Assembly (NCBI GenBank): GCA_018380885.1
Contig: JAGZSY010000024.1
Span: 1 to 64,000 of the forward strand
Length of the DNA: 64,000 bases
Source: Enterocloster asparagiformis
GTDB taxonomy: Bacteria; Bacillota; Clostridia; Lachnospirales; Lachnospiraceae
Reading direction: 5' to 3'
The position numbers and the translations under genes are program-made. Below the pieces are notes generated by a model. The model worked only from the letters and a program-made list of their open reading frames with translations, made no database searches and was not told where the DNA came from. Below, in pieces: positions 26,155 to 35,161 of this stretch. The stretch's first letter is position 1, and each line of letters opens with the position of its first letter.

Positions 26155-26390
26155 CGGAGCTTTACGGCTGGCTGGGCCGGGCTCTTTCCGCCGCCAGGGC
26201 CGGACTCCTTCGACTACCTGGCCCCGGACTTTTTCCGCCGCCTGGGTCGGACTCCTTCGACTACCTGGCCCCGGACTTTTTCCGCCGCCTGGGCTGAACT
26301 CCTTCGCCTGCCCGGCCCAGGACTTTTTCTGCCGCCTGGGCCGGACTCCTTCGTCTGCCCTACCCCGGGCTCTTTCCGCCGCCGGGGCCG
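26155..26390. repeat. Tandem repeat, 47-bp unit, about five copies
   Basis: Units begin at about 26155 (degenerate), 26202, 26249, 26296 and 26343, each spaced exactly 47 bp. A typical unit has GGACTCCTTCG, then a CTGGCCC box, then GGACTTTTTCCGCCGCCTGG. Because 47 is not a multiple of three, it is not a protein repeat. On the minus strand each unit shows AAGGAG and a GGCGGAAAAAG block. It lies in the 376-bp gap between ftsH and the amidohydrolase gene; the rest of the gap (26391-26484) shows nothing recognisable. Confidence 0.75.
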
Positions 26391-26484
26391 CCTCTATGCA
26401 GAAAGCGGGCCTTCACCCCAGACCGTCTCCGGCCCGGGGCGAAAGCCCACGTTTGTGCTCTGTCAATGCAAGTAATCTGTTTGT

Positions 26485-28785
26485 CTACTGCGGATTACCC
26501 GCGCCGTGACCCGCTCCGGGTTCATCCTGGGGACGCGCGTTCTGATCCGCGCCCTCCTGCGGGGTATTCCAGCCGCTCTGGCCGCTTTCCTGGGGATGGC
26601 CCCATTCATTCGTGCCCGGCTGCTGCCACTGGTTCTGTGGCTGCTCCTGACCGCCCTGGGGCTGACTCCAGCCGTTCTGCTCCGGCTGCTGCCACTGGCC
26701 CTGGGGCTGGTATCCCTGGCCGCCCTCAGGCTGGCCCCAGCCGCTCTGTTCCGGCTGCTGCCACTGGCCCGGCTCCCGGCCGGCCTGAGGCTGGCCCCAG
26801 CCCCCCTGTTCCGGCTGCTGCCACTGGCCCGGCTCCGCGCCGTTCTGGGGCTGGCCTTCCGGCCCATTGCCCTGGCCTGAGGCGTTGCCGCCATCGCCGC
26901 CCTTGTCTCCGGATTCGTCCTTCTCCTCCTCAGGCGGCTCGGGGATTCCCTTTACCTGACGGAATATCTTCATGAACTCCTTGCCGGTGATGGTCTCCTT
27001 CTCGATCAGGAACTCAGCGATCTTATCCATGGCATCCCGGTTCTCAGCCAGCAGGCGCTTTGCCTCCTCGTAGGACTCCTTGAGAATGCGCATAACCTCC
27101 TGGTCGATCTCTCCCGCCGTGGCTTCGCTGCAGTTGAGCACGTTGCGCCCGGACAGATACTGATTCTCCCGGCTCTCCAGCCCCATGAGGCCGAATTTCT
27201 CGGACATGCCGTACTGGGTGATCATGGCCCGCGCCAGATTGGTGGCCTTCTCAATATCGTTGGACGCGCCCGTGGTCACGCTGTCAAATACCAGCTCCTC
27301 GGCGGCGCGGCCGGCCAGAGCTTCCACCAGCATGGCTTCCAGCTCCTTCTTGGTGTTCAGGTACTTCTCTTCCTCGGGCACGTTCATCACGTAGCCCAGA
27401 GCGCCCATGGTGCGGGGCACAATGGTGATCTTCTGCACCGGCTCAGAGTGCTTTTGCAGCGCGCTGACCAGGGCGTGGCCCACCTCGTGGTAGGAGACGA
27501 TCCGGCGCTCCTCCTGGTTCATGATCCGGTCCTTCTTCTCCTTGCCCACCAGCACCACTTCCACGGCCTCAAACAGATCCTTCTGGGACACCGCGTGGCG
27601 TCCGTGCTTGACGGCGTTGATGGCCGCCTCGTTCATCATGTTGGCCAGGTCCGCGCCCACGGCGCCGGAGGTGGCCAGGGCGATCTCCTTGAAGTCCACG
27701 GAGTCGTCCAACAGCACATCCTTGGAATGCACCTTCAGGATGTTGATACGTCCGTTTAAATCCGGCCGCTCCACCACTACCCGGCGGTCAAAACGTCCAG
27801 GACGCAGAAGCGCGGGATCCAGAATCTCCGGCCGGTTGGTGGCGGCCAGCACCAGAAGCCCCTTGGTAGAGTCAAAGCCGTCCATCTCAGAGAGCAGCTG
27901 GTTCAAGGTCTGCTCCCGCTCGTCGTTGCCACCCATACGGCTGTCGCGGCTGCGGCCGATGGCATCGATCTCGTCGATAAAAATAATACAAGGTGCGTTC
28001 TCCGCCGCGTTCTTGAACAGGTCGCGGACACGGGACGCGCCCACGCCCACGAACATCTCCACAAAATCGGAGCCGGACAGGGAATAGAACGGCACGTGCG
28101 CCTCGCCCGCCACCGCCTTGGCCAGCAGCGTTTTACCGGTTCCGGGCGGGCCCACAAGCAGCGCGCCCTTGGGAAGCTTGGCGCCGATCTTGGTGTATTT
28201 TCCCGGGTTGTGCAGGAAATCCACGATCTCGGTCAGGGATTCCTTGGCCTCGTCCTCGCCGGCCACGTCCTTGAACGTGACGCCGGTCTCCTTCTGCACG
28301 TACATCTTGGCGTTGCTCTTGCCCACACCCATGATTCCGCCTCCGCCCATGCGGCGCATGGTGAAGTTCATCAGGAACACCAGGAACAGGAAGGGGATCG
28401 CGTAGTTTAACACCGTGGCCAGAATCACGCTGTTGTCCCTGGATTCCACCATGGTGTCCACGTCGTGCTCCAGCAGCCGGGGCGCAAACTCAAAGTCGTT
28501 GTTCAACCGCACCACAAAGTAGTTCAGATCCCGGGGATAGTCGGGGTTGCCCGGCTTGGGAATCACCGTGATCTTGGTGTTGCCGATGCTGACGGACTCC
28601 ACCTTTCCCTCATCAACCATTGACACGAACTCATTATACGTCAGCTCTTTGGTCTTTTTGTCCATGATCATGTTCTGCATGAATGTGACAAGAGTGAACG
28701 TGATTAACGCAGCCACGGCGAGCATGGATATGGTCTGCCAGTTCGTCTTTGGCGCGTTTGGATCTGTTTTCTTGTTATTATCCAT
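26485..28785 (-). CDS. ftsH: ATP-dependent membrane zinc protease FtsH with long Gln/Trp-rich tail
   Basis: A 766-residue AAA+ protease for membrane and short-lived proteins. Two membrane helices (about 17-38 and 122-142) flank the outside domain. The AAA module has Walker A GPPGTGKT, Walker [10 protein letters not shown] and the second region of homology ending RPGRFDRR. The protease has the zinc motif HEVGH at about 435. The normal protein ends near residue 625. An added cytoplasmic tail of about 140 residues has repeats of the form [15 protein letters not shown]. Such low-complexity tails are unusual in FtsH and may tether substrates or partners. The promoter is at 28851-28879. Confidence 0.95.
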   Translation of the reverse strand: MDNNKKTDPNAPKTNWQTISMLAVAALITFTLVTFMQNMIMDKKTKELTYNEFVSMVDEGKVESVSIGNTKITVIPKPGNPDYPRDLNYFVVRLNNDFEFAPRLLEHDVDTMVESRDNSVILATVLNYAIPFLFLVFLMNFTMRRMGGGGIMGVGKSNAKMYVQKETGVTFKDVAGEDEAKESLTEIVDFLHNPGKYTKIGAKLPKGALLVGPPGTGKTLLAKAVAGEAHVPFYSLSGSDFVEMFVGVGASRVRDLFKNAAENAPCIIFIDEIDAIGRSRDSRMGGNDEREQTLNQLLSEMDGFDSTKGLLVLAATNRPEILDPALLRPGRFDRRVVVERPDLNGRINILKVHSKDVLLDDSVDFKEIALATSGAVGADLANMMNEAAINAVKHGRHAVSQKDLFEAVEVVLVGKEKKDRIMNQEERRIVSYHEVGHALVSALQKHSEPVQKITIVPRTMGALGYVMNVPEEEKYLNTKKELEAMLVEALAGRAAEELVFDSVTTGASNDIEKATNLARAMITQYGMSEKFGLMGLESRENQYLSGRNVLNCSEATAGEIDQEVMRILKESYEEAKRLLAENRDAMDKIAEFLIEKETITGKEFMKIFRQVKGIPEPPEEEKDESGDKGGDGGNASGQGNGPEGQPQNGAEPGQWQQPEQGGWGQPQAGREPGQWQQPEQSGWGQPEGGQGYQPQGQWQQPEQNGWSQPQGGQEQPQNQWQQPGTNEWGHPQESGQSGWNTPQEGADQNARPQDEPGAGHGAGNPQ

Positions 28786-28850
28786 ATGTGTAAATCTCCC
28801 TCTGAATGGGTCATACTAAGCGAAAGATCCACGAAAACCCATTCTCTACC

Positions 28851-28879
28851 ATTATAGTGTCAGTCTCCCCATAAATCAA
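28851..28879 (-). promoter_or_regulatory. ftsH promoter
   Basis: On the minus strand: TTGATT (28874-28879), a 17-bp spacer and TATAAT (28851-28856). Confidence 0.7.
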
Positions 28880-29014
28880 GAAAAGAACAATGAAATTTAT
28901 TAAAAATTTTGAAAAAACTCCTAGCAATATAAAAAGACTGGTTGTATAATATATGGGTTATTTTTTTACCCCACACGACACACTATATAGTATCTGAAGA
29001 AGGAGGTTTGTGTT

Positions 29015-30616
29015 ATGCCAGTTAAATACGTGTTTGTCACTGGCGGCGTAGTTTCCGGCCTTGGAAAAGGCATCACGGCGGCGTCCCTGGGACGCCTGTT
29101 AAAGGCCCGCGGCTACAAAGTAACCATGCAGAAGTTCGATCCCTACATCAACATCGACCCCGGCACCATGAATCCCGTCCAACACGGCGAGGTGTTCGTA
29201 ACCGACGACGGCGCTGAGACGGACCTGGACCTGGGCCACTACGAGCGCTTCATCGACGAAAGCCTGACGAAAAACTCCAACGTGACCACCGGCAAGGTCT
29301 ACTGGACGGTTCTGCAAAAGGAACGCCGCGGCGATTTCGGAGGCGGCACGGTCCAGGTGATCCCCCATATCACCAACGAGATCAAGAGCCGTTTCCACCG
29401 CAACTACTCCACAGAAGAGACTGAAATCGCCATCATCGAGGTGGGCGGCACCGTGGGCGACATCGAGAGCCAGCCCTTTCTGGAGGCTATCCGCCAGTTT
29501 GAACGCGAGGTTGGACCGGAAAACGCCTGCATTATCCACGTCACCCTCATCCCCTATCTGAAGGCCTCAGGCGAGCTCAAAACCAAGCCCACCCAGGCCA
29601 GCGTCAAAGATCTTCAGGGCATGGGCATTCAGCCCGATATTCTGGTCTGCCGTTCCGAACATCCCCTGGACGACAGCATCCGCAGCAAAATTGCCCAATT
29701 CTGTAACGTTCCCCCCTCTCACGTAATCCAAAACCTGGATGTGGACGTGCTCTATGAGGTCCCCCTGGCCATGGAGGAAGAACACTTAGCCCAAGTGGCC
29801 TGCCAGTGTCTCCATTTATCATGCCCGGAGCCGGACCTGGACGACTGGAGAGCCATGATCGACGCCTGGAAACACCCGAAAGCCCAGGTAACCGTGGCGC
29901 TGGTCGGAAAATACATCCAGCTGCACGACGCCTACATCTCCGTGGTGGAAGCCTTAAAGCACGGCGGTGTTGCCAACCACGCTTCCGTAAACATCAAGTG
30001 GGTGGACTCCGAGACCGTGACGCGGGAGAATGCCGCCGAACTGCTGGGTGACGTAAACGGCATCCTGGTGCCGGGCGGCTTCGGCGACCGCGGCATCGAC
30101 GGCAAGATCTATGCAATCCAGTACGCCCGGGAACACAACATCCCCTTCCTGGGACTGTGCCTGGGCATGCAGCTGGCTATTGTGGAGTTCGCCCGCAATG
30201 CGGCGGGGCTGAAGGACGCCCACAGCGTGGAGCTGAACCCGGCCACACCCCATCCGGTCATCCACCTGATGCCCGACCAGAACGGCGTGGAGGATATCGG
30301 CGGCACCCTGCGCCTGGGTTCCTACCCCTGCGTGCTGGACAAGACTTCCAGGGCCTTCGACCTGTACGGCGCCGGGACCATCCATGAGCGCCACCGTCAC
30401 CGCTACGAGGTAAACAACGACTACCGCAAAATTCTGACGGACAACGGGCTCTCCCTCTGCGGCCTCTCCCCGGACGGACGCATCGTGGAAATGATCGAGA
30501 TTCCGTCCCACCCCTGGTTCGTGGCCACCCAGGCCCATCCTGAGCTGAAATCGCGGCCCAACAGGCCCCATCCGCTGTTCAGAGGGTTCATCGGGGCCGC
30601 CTTGAACGCCCGGTAA
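29015..30616 (+). CDS. pyrG: CTP synthase
   Basis: A 533-residue enzyme converting UTP to CTP with ammonia from glutamine. The synthetase half begins [20 protein letters not shown] (P-loop). The glutaminase half has [12 protein letters not shown] and the nucleophile Cys in FLGLCLGMQ (about 385), with the His/Glu pair near [12 protein letters not shown]. Full length. The start follows GAAGGAGG. A TATAAT box at 28945-28950 lies upstream. A strong terminator follows at 30648. Confidence 0.97.
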   Translation: MPVKYVFVTGGVVSGLGKGITAASLGRLLKARGYKVTMQKFDPYINIDPGTMNPVQHGEVFVTDDGAETDLDLGHYERFIDESLTKNSNVTTGKVYWTVLQKERRGDFGGGTVQVIPHITNEIKSRFHRNYSTEETEIAIIEVGGTVGDIESQPFLEAIRQFEREVGPENACIIHVTLIPYLKASGELKTKPTQASVKDLQGMGIQPDILVCRSEHPLDDSIRSKIAQFCNVPPSHVIQNLDVDVLYEVPLAMEEEHLAQVACQCLHLSCPEPDLDDWRAMIDAWKHPKAQVTVALVGKYIQLHDAYISVVEALKHGGVANHASVNIKWVDSETVTRENAAELLGDVNGILVPGGFGDRGIDGKIYAIQYAREHNIPFLGLCLGMQLAIVEFARNAAGLKDAHSVELNPATPHPVIHLMPDQNGVEDIGGTLRLGSYPCVLDKTSRAFDLYGAGTIHERHRHRYEVNNDYRKILTDNGLSLCGLSPDGRIVEMIEIPSHPWFVATQAHPELKSRPNRPHPLFRGFIGAALNAR

Positions 30617-30647
30617 TTCCCTGATCCACCGGTAATTCCCTGTACGG

Positions 30648-30696
30648 AAAAAGCCGCCAATGCGCACACTAAATATGCGCGTTGAAGCGGCTTTTT
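30648..30696 (+). terminator. pyrG terminator
   Basis: AAAAAGCCGC (30648-30657) and GCGGCTTTTT (30687-30696) enclose an inner GCGCA...TATGCGC stem. The A and T runs make it a likely bidirectional terminator. Confidence 0.85.
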
Positions 30697-30722
30697 GTCT
30701 AACATTCAGGAGGTGATCCGGC

Positions 30723-30887
30723 ATGAACCACAAAGAAGATGCAGATATTGACGTACAGGCCTGTTCTACCATGGACTGTACTGGTCTGATTCCGTCCCTG
30801 CCCCAGTCCGAGGCCGAGCGGGAGGCGTACGAGGATTTATATCCTTATATTACCAAAGCAGCCCAGACAGAGGACCCGGCCAGATAG
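30723..30887 (+). CDS. Small Cys-containing peptide, 54 aa
   Basis: ATG at 30723 follows AGGAGGTGATCCGGC, one of the best ribosome sites in the window. The 54-residue acidic product begins MNHKEDADIDVQACSTMDCT and continues GLIPSLPQSEAEREAYEDLYPY. Two Cys four residues apart, then a T-G-L-I-P motif and an acidic helix, recall a family of short unnamed Clostridia proteins (T-D-x-T-G followed by P-x-(S/D)-E) that I know only from sequence. Flanking terminators (30648-30696 and 30909-30943) make it a single-gene unit or a read-through gene of pyrG. Function unknown. Confidence 0.65.
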   Translation: MNHKEDADIDVQACSTMDCTGLIPSLPQSEAEREAYEDLYPYITKAAQTEDPAR

Positions 30888-30908
30888 TCGGGCCGGGAAA
30901 GGCCCCGT

Positions 30909-30943
30909 GAGAGTCCGGCCCTGCAAACGGCCGGGCTCTTCTC
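30909..30943 (+). terminator. Terminator after the 54-aa gene
   Basis: GAGAG-T-CCGGCC and GGCCGG-G-CTCTTCTC form a stem of about 11 bp with an 8-base loop, then CTCTAT. Confidence 0.6.
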
Positions 30944-31057
30944 TATCATATGCGCAAAGCCTGTTTCCGATTAATGGCACGGATTGGAAAAACGCCCATA
31001 CGTTTTTCTCCTGGGGCCCGGCTGGGAGGCGGCCGTGGGGCGGCCGCGCGTTAAAGC

Positions 31058-31111
31058 AAAAAAAGGCCTTGCCGCCGGAACGTACGGAACCGGCCGGCAG
31101 AGGCCTTTTTA
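31058..31111 (-). terminator. Terminator of the polar amino-acid transporter operon
   Basis: AAAAAAAGGCCT and AGGCCTTTTT arms with an inner GCCGG-rich stem lie 20 bases past the ATPase stop. It probably works in both directions. Confidence 0.75.
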
Positions 31112-31130
31112 TTCTCAATGGCTCATTCCC

Positions 31131-31874
31131 TTATCCGCGCATGAACCTTCCCAGGAAATCCTTGGTCAGCGGGTTCTGGGGATTCTCGAAGATATCCCCG
31201 GGCGTCCCGTCCTCGGCGATCACGCCGTCGGCCATGAACACCACGCGGGTGGACACGTCCCTGGCAAAGGCCATCTCATGTGTCACGATAATCATGGTCA
31301 GGCCCTCGCCCGCCAGCTTTCTCATAACCTCCAGCACCTCGCCCACCATCTGGGGATCCAGGGCCGAGGTCGGCTCGTCAAAGAGCAGTAATTCCGGCTC
31401 CATAGCCAGCGCCCTGGCGATGGCGATCCGCTGCTTCTGTCCGCCCGAGAGCTGCTTGGGCTTAGCGTTGATATAGGGCGCCATCCCCACCTTTTCCAGG
31501 TAGTACATGGCGTTTTTCCTGGCCTCCTCCTTGCTCTTTTTCAGCACCTTGGTCTGGCCGATCATACAGTTGTCCAGCACGTTCATGTTGTTGAACAGGT
31601 TAAAGCTCTGGAACACCATCCCCACCTTTGAGCGGTACTGGGCCGCGTTGACCTTTCCGCCCACAATGTCGCTGCCGTGGTAGAGAATCTCGCCCGTGGT
31701 GGGCGTCTCCAGGATATTGAGGCAGCGCAGCAGCGTGGATTTGCCGGAGCCGGAGGCCCCGATGATACAGGTAACGTCTCCGCTGCTGACGGAAAAATCG
31801 ATGTCGCGCAGCACCGGGTTGTTGCCGAACGTCTTGCTCAAATGGCGGATTTGTAAAATTGTGTCGCCCTTCAT
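31131..31874 (-). CDS. Polar amino-acid ABC transporter ATPase (GlnQ type)
   Basis: A 247-residue ATP-binding subunit. Walker [10 protein letters not shown], the signature [15 protein letters not shown], Walker [14 protein letters not shown] and the switch His in VTHEMAFA are intact. The sequence fits the GlnQ/HisP/ArtP group. It overlaps the permease gene by four bases (ATGA), so both are translated together. The specific amino acid is not evident. Confidence 0.9.
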   Translation of the reverse strand: MKGDTILQIRHLSKTFGNNPVLRDIDFSVSSGDVTCIIGASGSGKSTLLRCLNILETPTTGEILYHGSDIVGGKVNAAQYRSKVGMVFQSFNLFNNMNVLDNCMIGQTKVLKKSKEEARKNAMYYLEKVGMAPYINAKPKQLSGGQKQRIAIARALAMEPELLLFDEPTSALDPQMVGEVLEVMRKLAGEGLTMIIVTHEMAFARDVSTRVVFMADGVIAEDGTPGDIFENPQNPLTKDFLGRFMRG

Positions 31875-32665
31875 CGTGACTCCTCCTTCTTGTCCTCCGG
31901 GAAACGGATCATACCGCTGGTATAGGCCAGGGTATCCGTGGTCGCCAGATCGTAGTTGTCCGGTCCGTCCATCTTGCTCTCCAGATGGCGCAGGATACGG
32001 GAACAGGTAAAGGTCATGATAAAGTACATGATCATGGTGATGGTGTAGGTCTCAAAGTTCATGTACAGAGCGCCCGCGGCCGCCTTGGTCTTGTACAAAA
32101 GCTCGGCAATGCCGATCACGGAGAGCACGCAGCTGTCCTTGATGTTGATGATCAGGTTGTTGCCGATCTGCGGCATAATGTTGCGCAGGGCCTGGGGCAG
32201 AATCACGTAGATCATGGTCTGCACATGGGTCATGCCGATGGACTTGGCCCCCTCTGTCTGGCCGGGATCAATGGAGAGGATGCCGCCTCGCACGGTCTCT
32301 GCCATGTAAGCGCCCGTGTTGATGGACAGGATAAAAATGGCCGCCTTCAGCATGGACATATTGATATTCAACAGCGGGAATAAACCGTAGTAGATAAACA
32401 TTGCCTGGGCCATCATGGGCGTGCCGCGGAAGAACTCCACATACGCGTTGAGCACCAGCTTTACAAGCCAGAGCACCCCTTTCTTGAGGAAGTTGTCCCC
32501 CTTCTCCGTCCGGATCGTCTGGACAATACCCACGGCGAATCCGATCAGGCAGCCGATGACGGTGCCCACCAGGGCGCTCTCCATGCTGACGCCCGCGCCC
32601 TGGAGCATGGACATTCCATATTGCTTGAATACGACCATTACACGGCCAAAAAAATCTGTTGGCAT
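31871..32665 (-). CDS. Polar amino-acid ABC transporter permease
   Basis: A 264-residue permease of the HisM/GlnP type. A helix with [15 protein letters not shown], the [17 protein letters not shown] motif and the coupling segment [26 protein letters not shown] are all present. The start follows AAGGAGA, 38 bases after the binding-protein gene. The C-terminal 35 residues form a charged tail inside the cell. A single permease would act as a homodimer. Confidence 0.9.
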   Translation of the reverse strand: MPTDFFGRVMVVFKQYGMSMLQGAGVSMESALVGTVIGCLIGFAVGIVQTIRTEKGDNFLKKGVLWLVKLVLNAYVEFFRGTPMMAQAMFIYYGLFPLLNINMSMLKAAIFILSINTGAYMAETVRGGILSIDPGQTEGAKSIGMTHVQTMIYVILPQALRNIMPQIGNNLIINIKDSCVLSVIGIAELLYKTKAAAGALYMNFETYTITMIMYFIMTFTCSRILRHLESKMDGPDNYDLATTDTLAYTSGMIRFPEDKKEESR

Positions 32666-32703
32666 AACATTCTCTCCTTAAATTATGGCTCTCTGTCTGC
32701 GCC

Positions 32704-33663
32704 CTACTGGTTTGCCAGCGGCTGCACGGAAATCGCCTCATCCATGATCCTGGAATAATCATCCTTGGTCATCTTGGTCAAAACGCTGTCGATGGCGGAT
32801 TTCAGCTCGGTATTTCCCTTTTTCATGGAGATGCCGATGTTGATGTCCTCCTCGGTCACTTTGAAGTCGTCATCGCCGCCGCCGAATTCCAGCATCACGA
32901 AATCAGGATAAGCGATCAGCGCGCCCTTGCCTGTAGGCTGGTCGGTCACAACAATGTCGCACTTGCCGGCGTTTAAGGACATCAGCATGTCCGGAGCGTT
33001 GGCAGTGGCGGACAGCACATTGGCGCCCTCGATCTGGGGCAGGCAGTTGTCATACCAGATGGTGCTCTGCTGGGAGGTGCAGGTGGCGCCCTTTAAATCG
33101 GCAACGCTCTTGGCGTTTGCGTAGGGGCTGTCCTTCTTGGTCAGAGTCACGATGGTTGCGTAGTAGTACGGCTCGCTGAAGTCCACGGCCTGAAGGCGCT
33201 GGGAGGTGATGGACTGGCCTGCGATCACGCAGTCGGCCTGTCCGGTCTGCACTGCCGGAATCAGGGAATCCCAGTCCAGACGCACGATCTGGAGCTCGTA
33301 TCCCAGTTCCTCGCAAATCTTCTTGGCCATCATCACGTCGTATCCGTTGGCATATTCGTTGCTGTCGTTAATGGGAACGCCGCCGTTGGCATCGTCGGGC
33401 TGTGTCCAGTTGTAAGGCGCGTAAGCGCATTCCATGGCCACGCGCAGCACTTTCTTCTCGCCGCTGTCGGCCGCCGCTGTATCGCTCTTAGCCGCCGCGG
33501 TGTCGCTCCCGGCCGCCGCAGTGTCGCTCTCGGCCGCCTTGGTGTCGCTCTGGGCCGCCGCTGTCGTATCGCCGGAGGACTTGCCGCCGCAGGCGGTCAG
33601 AGATGCCGCTGCCAGAAGCCCGGCTAACATAAGGCTCATTACTTTCTTTGCATTCATTTTCAT
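32704..33663 (-). CDS. Polar amino-acid binding lipoprotein with repeat linker
   Basis: A 319-residue substrate-binding protein of the SBP_bac_3 family. The signal peptide ends in a lipobox (SLTAC, Cys25). A linker of about 45 residues follows, with five repeats of the form (A)SDTAAA that should hold the binding domain away from the membrane. The domain starts VLRVAMECAYAPYNW and keeps the family Arg/Asp ligand block (IAGQSITSQRLQAVDFSEPYYY). Three Cys in the binding domain are uncommon. The start follows GAGGAGA. Its leader has a likely attenuator at 33716-33827. Confidence 0.9.
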   Translation of the reverse strand: MKMNAKKVMSLMLAGLLAAASLTACGGKSSGDTTAAAQSDTKAAESDTAAAGSDTAAAKSDTAAADSGEKKVLRVAMECAYAPYNWTQPDDANGGVPINDSNEYANGYDVMMAKKICEELGYELQIVRLDWDSLIPAVQTGQADCVIAGQSITSQRLQAVDFSEPYYYATIVTLTKKDSPYANAKSVADLKGATCTSQQSTIWYDNCLPQIEGANVLSATANAPDMLMSLNAGKCDIVVTDQPTGKGALIAYPDFVMLEFGGGDDDFKVTEEDINIGISMKKGNTELKSAIDSVLTKMTKDDYSRIMDEAISVQPLANQ

Positions 33664-33715
33664 AACGCTCTCTCCTCTTTGTTTGTACCCGCATGGAAAA
33701 AAATGGTTTTAAACT

Positions 33716-33827
33716 AAAAAGCCATGCCTCTCAATCGGCATGACTCCAGCGTCACGTATGGGACAGTACCAAATTTCTCCACCTGTCGGGCCTGCACTTA
33801 ATAATATAAAAAAATTGGTGCCTAACG
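33716..33827 (-). promoter_or_regulatory. Attenuator leader of the amino-acid transporter (class unknown)
   Basis: Read on the minus strand, the transcript from near 33827 can form a three-way junction: closing stem GCGTTA/TGACGC, a GCAC/GTGC arm with an AT-rich loop, and a GACAG/CTGTC arm. It then meets an 8-bp hairpin (33721-33743, CATGCC-N8-GGCATG core) followed by TTTTT. The coding start is 52 bases further on. A promoter, folded domain and terminator before the gene are the layout of a riboswitch or protein-controlled attenuator. I do not recognise a known aptamer. Confidence 0.6.
33721..33743 (-). terminator. Intrinsic terminator inside the transporter leader
   Basis: GTCATGCC and GGCATGGC pair (8 bp including a G-T pair) around an 8-base loop, with TTTTTAG following on the minus strand (33714-33720). 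Confidence 0.7.
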
Positions 33828-33833
33828 CGCCTA

Positions 33834-33862
33834 GTATAGCATAACTTTTCTTATTTTCCAAT
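33834..33862 (-). promoter_or_regulatory. Promoter of the polar amino-acid transporter operon
   Basis: On the minus strand: TTGGAA (33857-33862), a 17-bp spacer and TATACT (33834-33839) with an upstream TG. Confidence 0.7.
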
Positions 33863-33863
33863 A

Positions 33864-34161
33864 CCCCAATTCCGATTTTTGCATATTTTTGCAGGCCAAA
33901 ACGCCAATTTTTTCTGGAAGCAGTGGTTCTTTCTGCCGTAAACTATACAAGTTGCGGTGAAATTAGGCCCAAAGGCTTTTGTGAATTTTTTAGCAGCTTA
34001 CGATTAAACATACAGCTTTTCCCTGCCCGGACATGGCGAAAGCGGGATATTCTCCGAGAATATCCCGCCTCTTAATTCCAGCAGCCGTGCCGGGTGCAAG
34101 GGGTTTTATAAAATTTGGGCCAGGCTGCCCGAATTAAGAGCTATGTAGAAAAGAACCAAAA
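33864..34161. other. AT-rich spacer with a perfect palindrome
   Basis: There is no supported gene in this part of the 575-bp gap. It holds a perfect 13+1+13 inverted repeat, GCGGGATATTCTC/GAGAATATCCCGC at 34042-34068, which has no proper T-run. It could be a protein-binding site or an RNA end. Confidence 0.5.
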
Positions 34162-34191
34162 CAGGATGGAATCATACATAATTCCACCCTG
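34162..34191 (-). terminator. Sortase gene terminator
   Basis: CAGG-G-TGGAAT and ATTCCA-T-CCTG pair across an 8-base loop, followed on the minus strand by TTTTGGTTCTTTT. It lies about 50 bases past the sortase stop. Confidence 0.7.
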
Positions 34192-34238
34192 ATTTCATGG
34201 GCATCTTATCACAATTATCAACAAATGTCAACCAATTT

Positions 34239-35129
34239 TCATTTCTTGTTAACGTCATTTTCCACAGTTTCCTGATTTGCCTGCCGCTCCGCGTGCCGGC
34301 GCACCAGGTTCATCTGGCGCTCCTGGAACTCCTCATCCGGCGGAATCTCGTTCCCATCCTCATCCACCTCCACCGCAAACAGGAAGGTTCGGGCATCGTC
34401 GATCTCATAGCTGCAGGTCACCAGGGTGTACAGCGTGCGGGCCGGATATTGCACCGGTTCGGCGTAAGTACAGGGGGAGAGCATTTCCTTCACAAAGGCG
34501 TCAAAGGATTCCTGGCTCTTAAACCGCGTCTTGCGCACAATGGGCTTGGCCTCGCCGTAGTAAGCGGCCACGGATTTCAGGCGTATCTCCCGCTCCGGGG
34601 TGTAGATGGTAAAGAACTGATGCTCCTTGAAATACGCCTCGTCCTTGTACTTCACCACGTCCTTGAACATGGAGCCGTTTTTCATGTTGTGGCCGTAAAT
34701 AATGTTGTTGCGTCCGTCCCAGTTGCCCTGGCTCTCAAAGTCAAGATAGATCGCGCCCGCGATATTCTCCTGGCCGTTAAAGTCGTGGTTCAGATAAAAA
34801 TCATTGTCCGTGCCCTGGACAATCGGGTAATTGATGTTGGTCCCGTCGATGGTAATCCATCCGATGGTGTCAGGATTCTCAGCCCGCAGGGCGTCGAAAT
34901 CGATGGGCGATATGTAAGGCTCTGTCTCCGGCTCCGTTTCCGGCGCCTCCACGGACTCCGCCTCAGTTGTTCCAGTCTCCTGTGAAGTCTGGCTAGCCAG
35001 TTCAGCCAGACGGTTGTACTCGTCCCTGGCCCGCTTGTTCTCCAGCCACTGGCTGAATACCATACCCGCGCTGACCACCAGGACCAGCGCCAGCACGATG
35101 ATTACCAGGCGATGCAGCTTATCTTTCAT
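34239..35129 (-). CDS. Class B sortase
   Basis: A 296-residue membrane-anchored transpeptidase. An N-terminal helix (about 8-28) is followed by a Glu/Thr-rich linker (about 50-72) and the sortase domain. Catalytic residues are visible: His in NNIIYGHNM (about 145), Cys in LYTLVTCSYE (about 240) and Arg in DDARTFLFA. The sequence fits the SrtB group, often one per genome in Lachnospiraceae. No sorting-signal protein is found nearby, so it may serve distant substrates. The start follows AAAGGA at a long spacing. It lies 32 bp downstream of the duplicated-module gene. Confidence 0.9.
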   Translation of the reverse strand: MKDKLHRLVIIVLALVLVVSAGMVFSQWLENKRARDEYNRLAELASQTSQETGTTEAESVEAPETEPETEPYISPIDFDALRAENPDTIGWITIDGTNINYPIVQGTDNDFYLNHDFNGQENIAGAIYLDFESQGNWDGRNNIIYGHNMKNGSMFKDVVKYKDEAYFKEHQFFTIYTPEREIRLKSVAAYYGEAKPIVRKTRFKSQESFDAFVKEMLSPCTYAEPVQYPARTLYTLVTCSYEIDDARTFLFAVEVDEDGNEIPPDEEFQERQMNLVRRHAERQANQETVENDVNKK

Positions 35130-35161
35130 TCTGTCAAATTCCTTTCAAACGCGCTGTAATA

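Noticed and set aside
26155..26390. Possible CRISPR array
   Set aside because: The whole 47-bp unit repeats without unique spacers, so it is a tandem repeat.
28940..29014. GGGC-type reiterative attenuation of pyrG
   Set aside because: The likely transcript start reads GGGTT rather than GGGC, and no terminator hairpin lies in the short leader.
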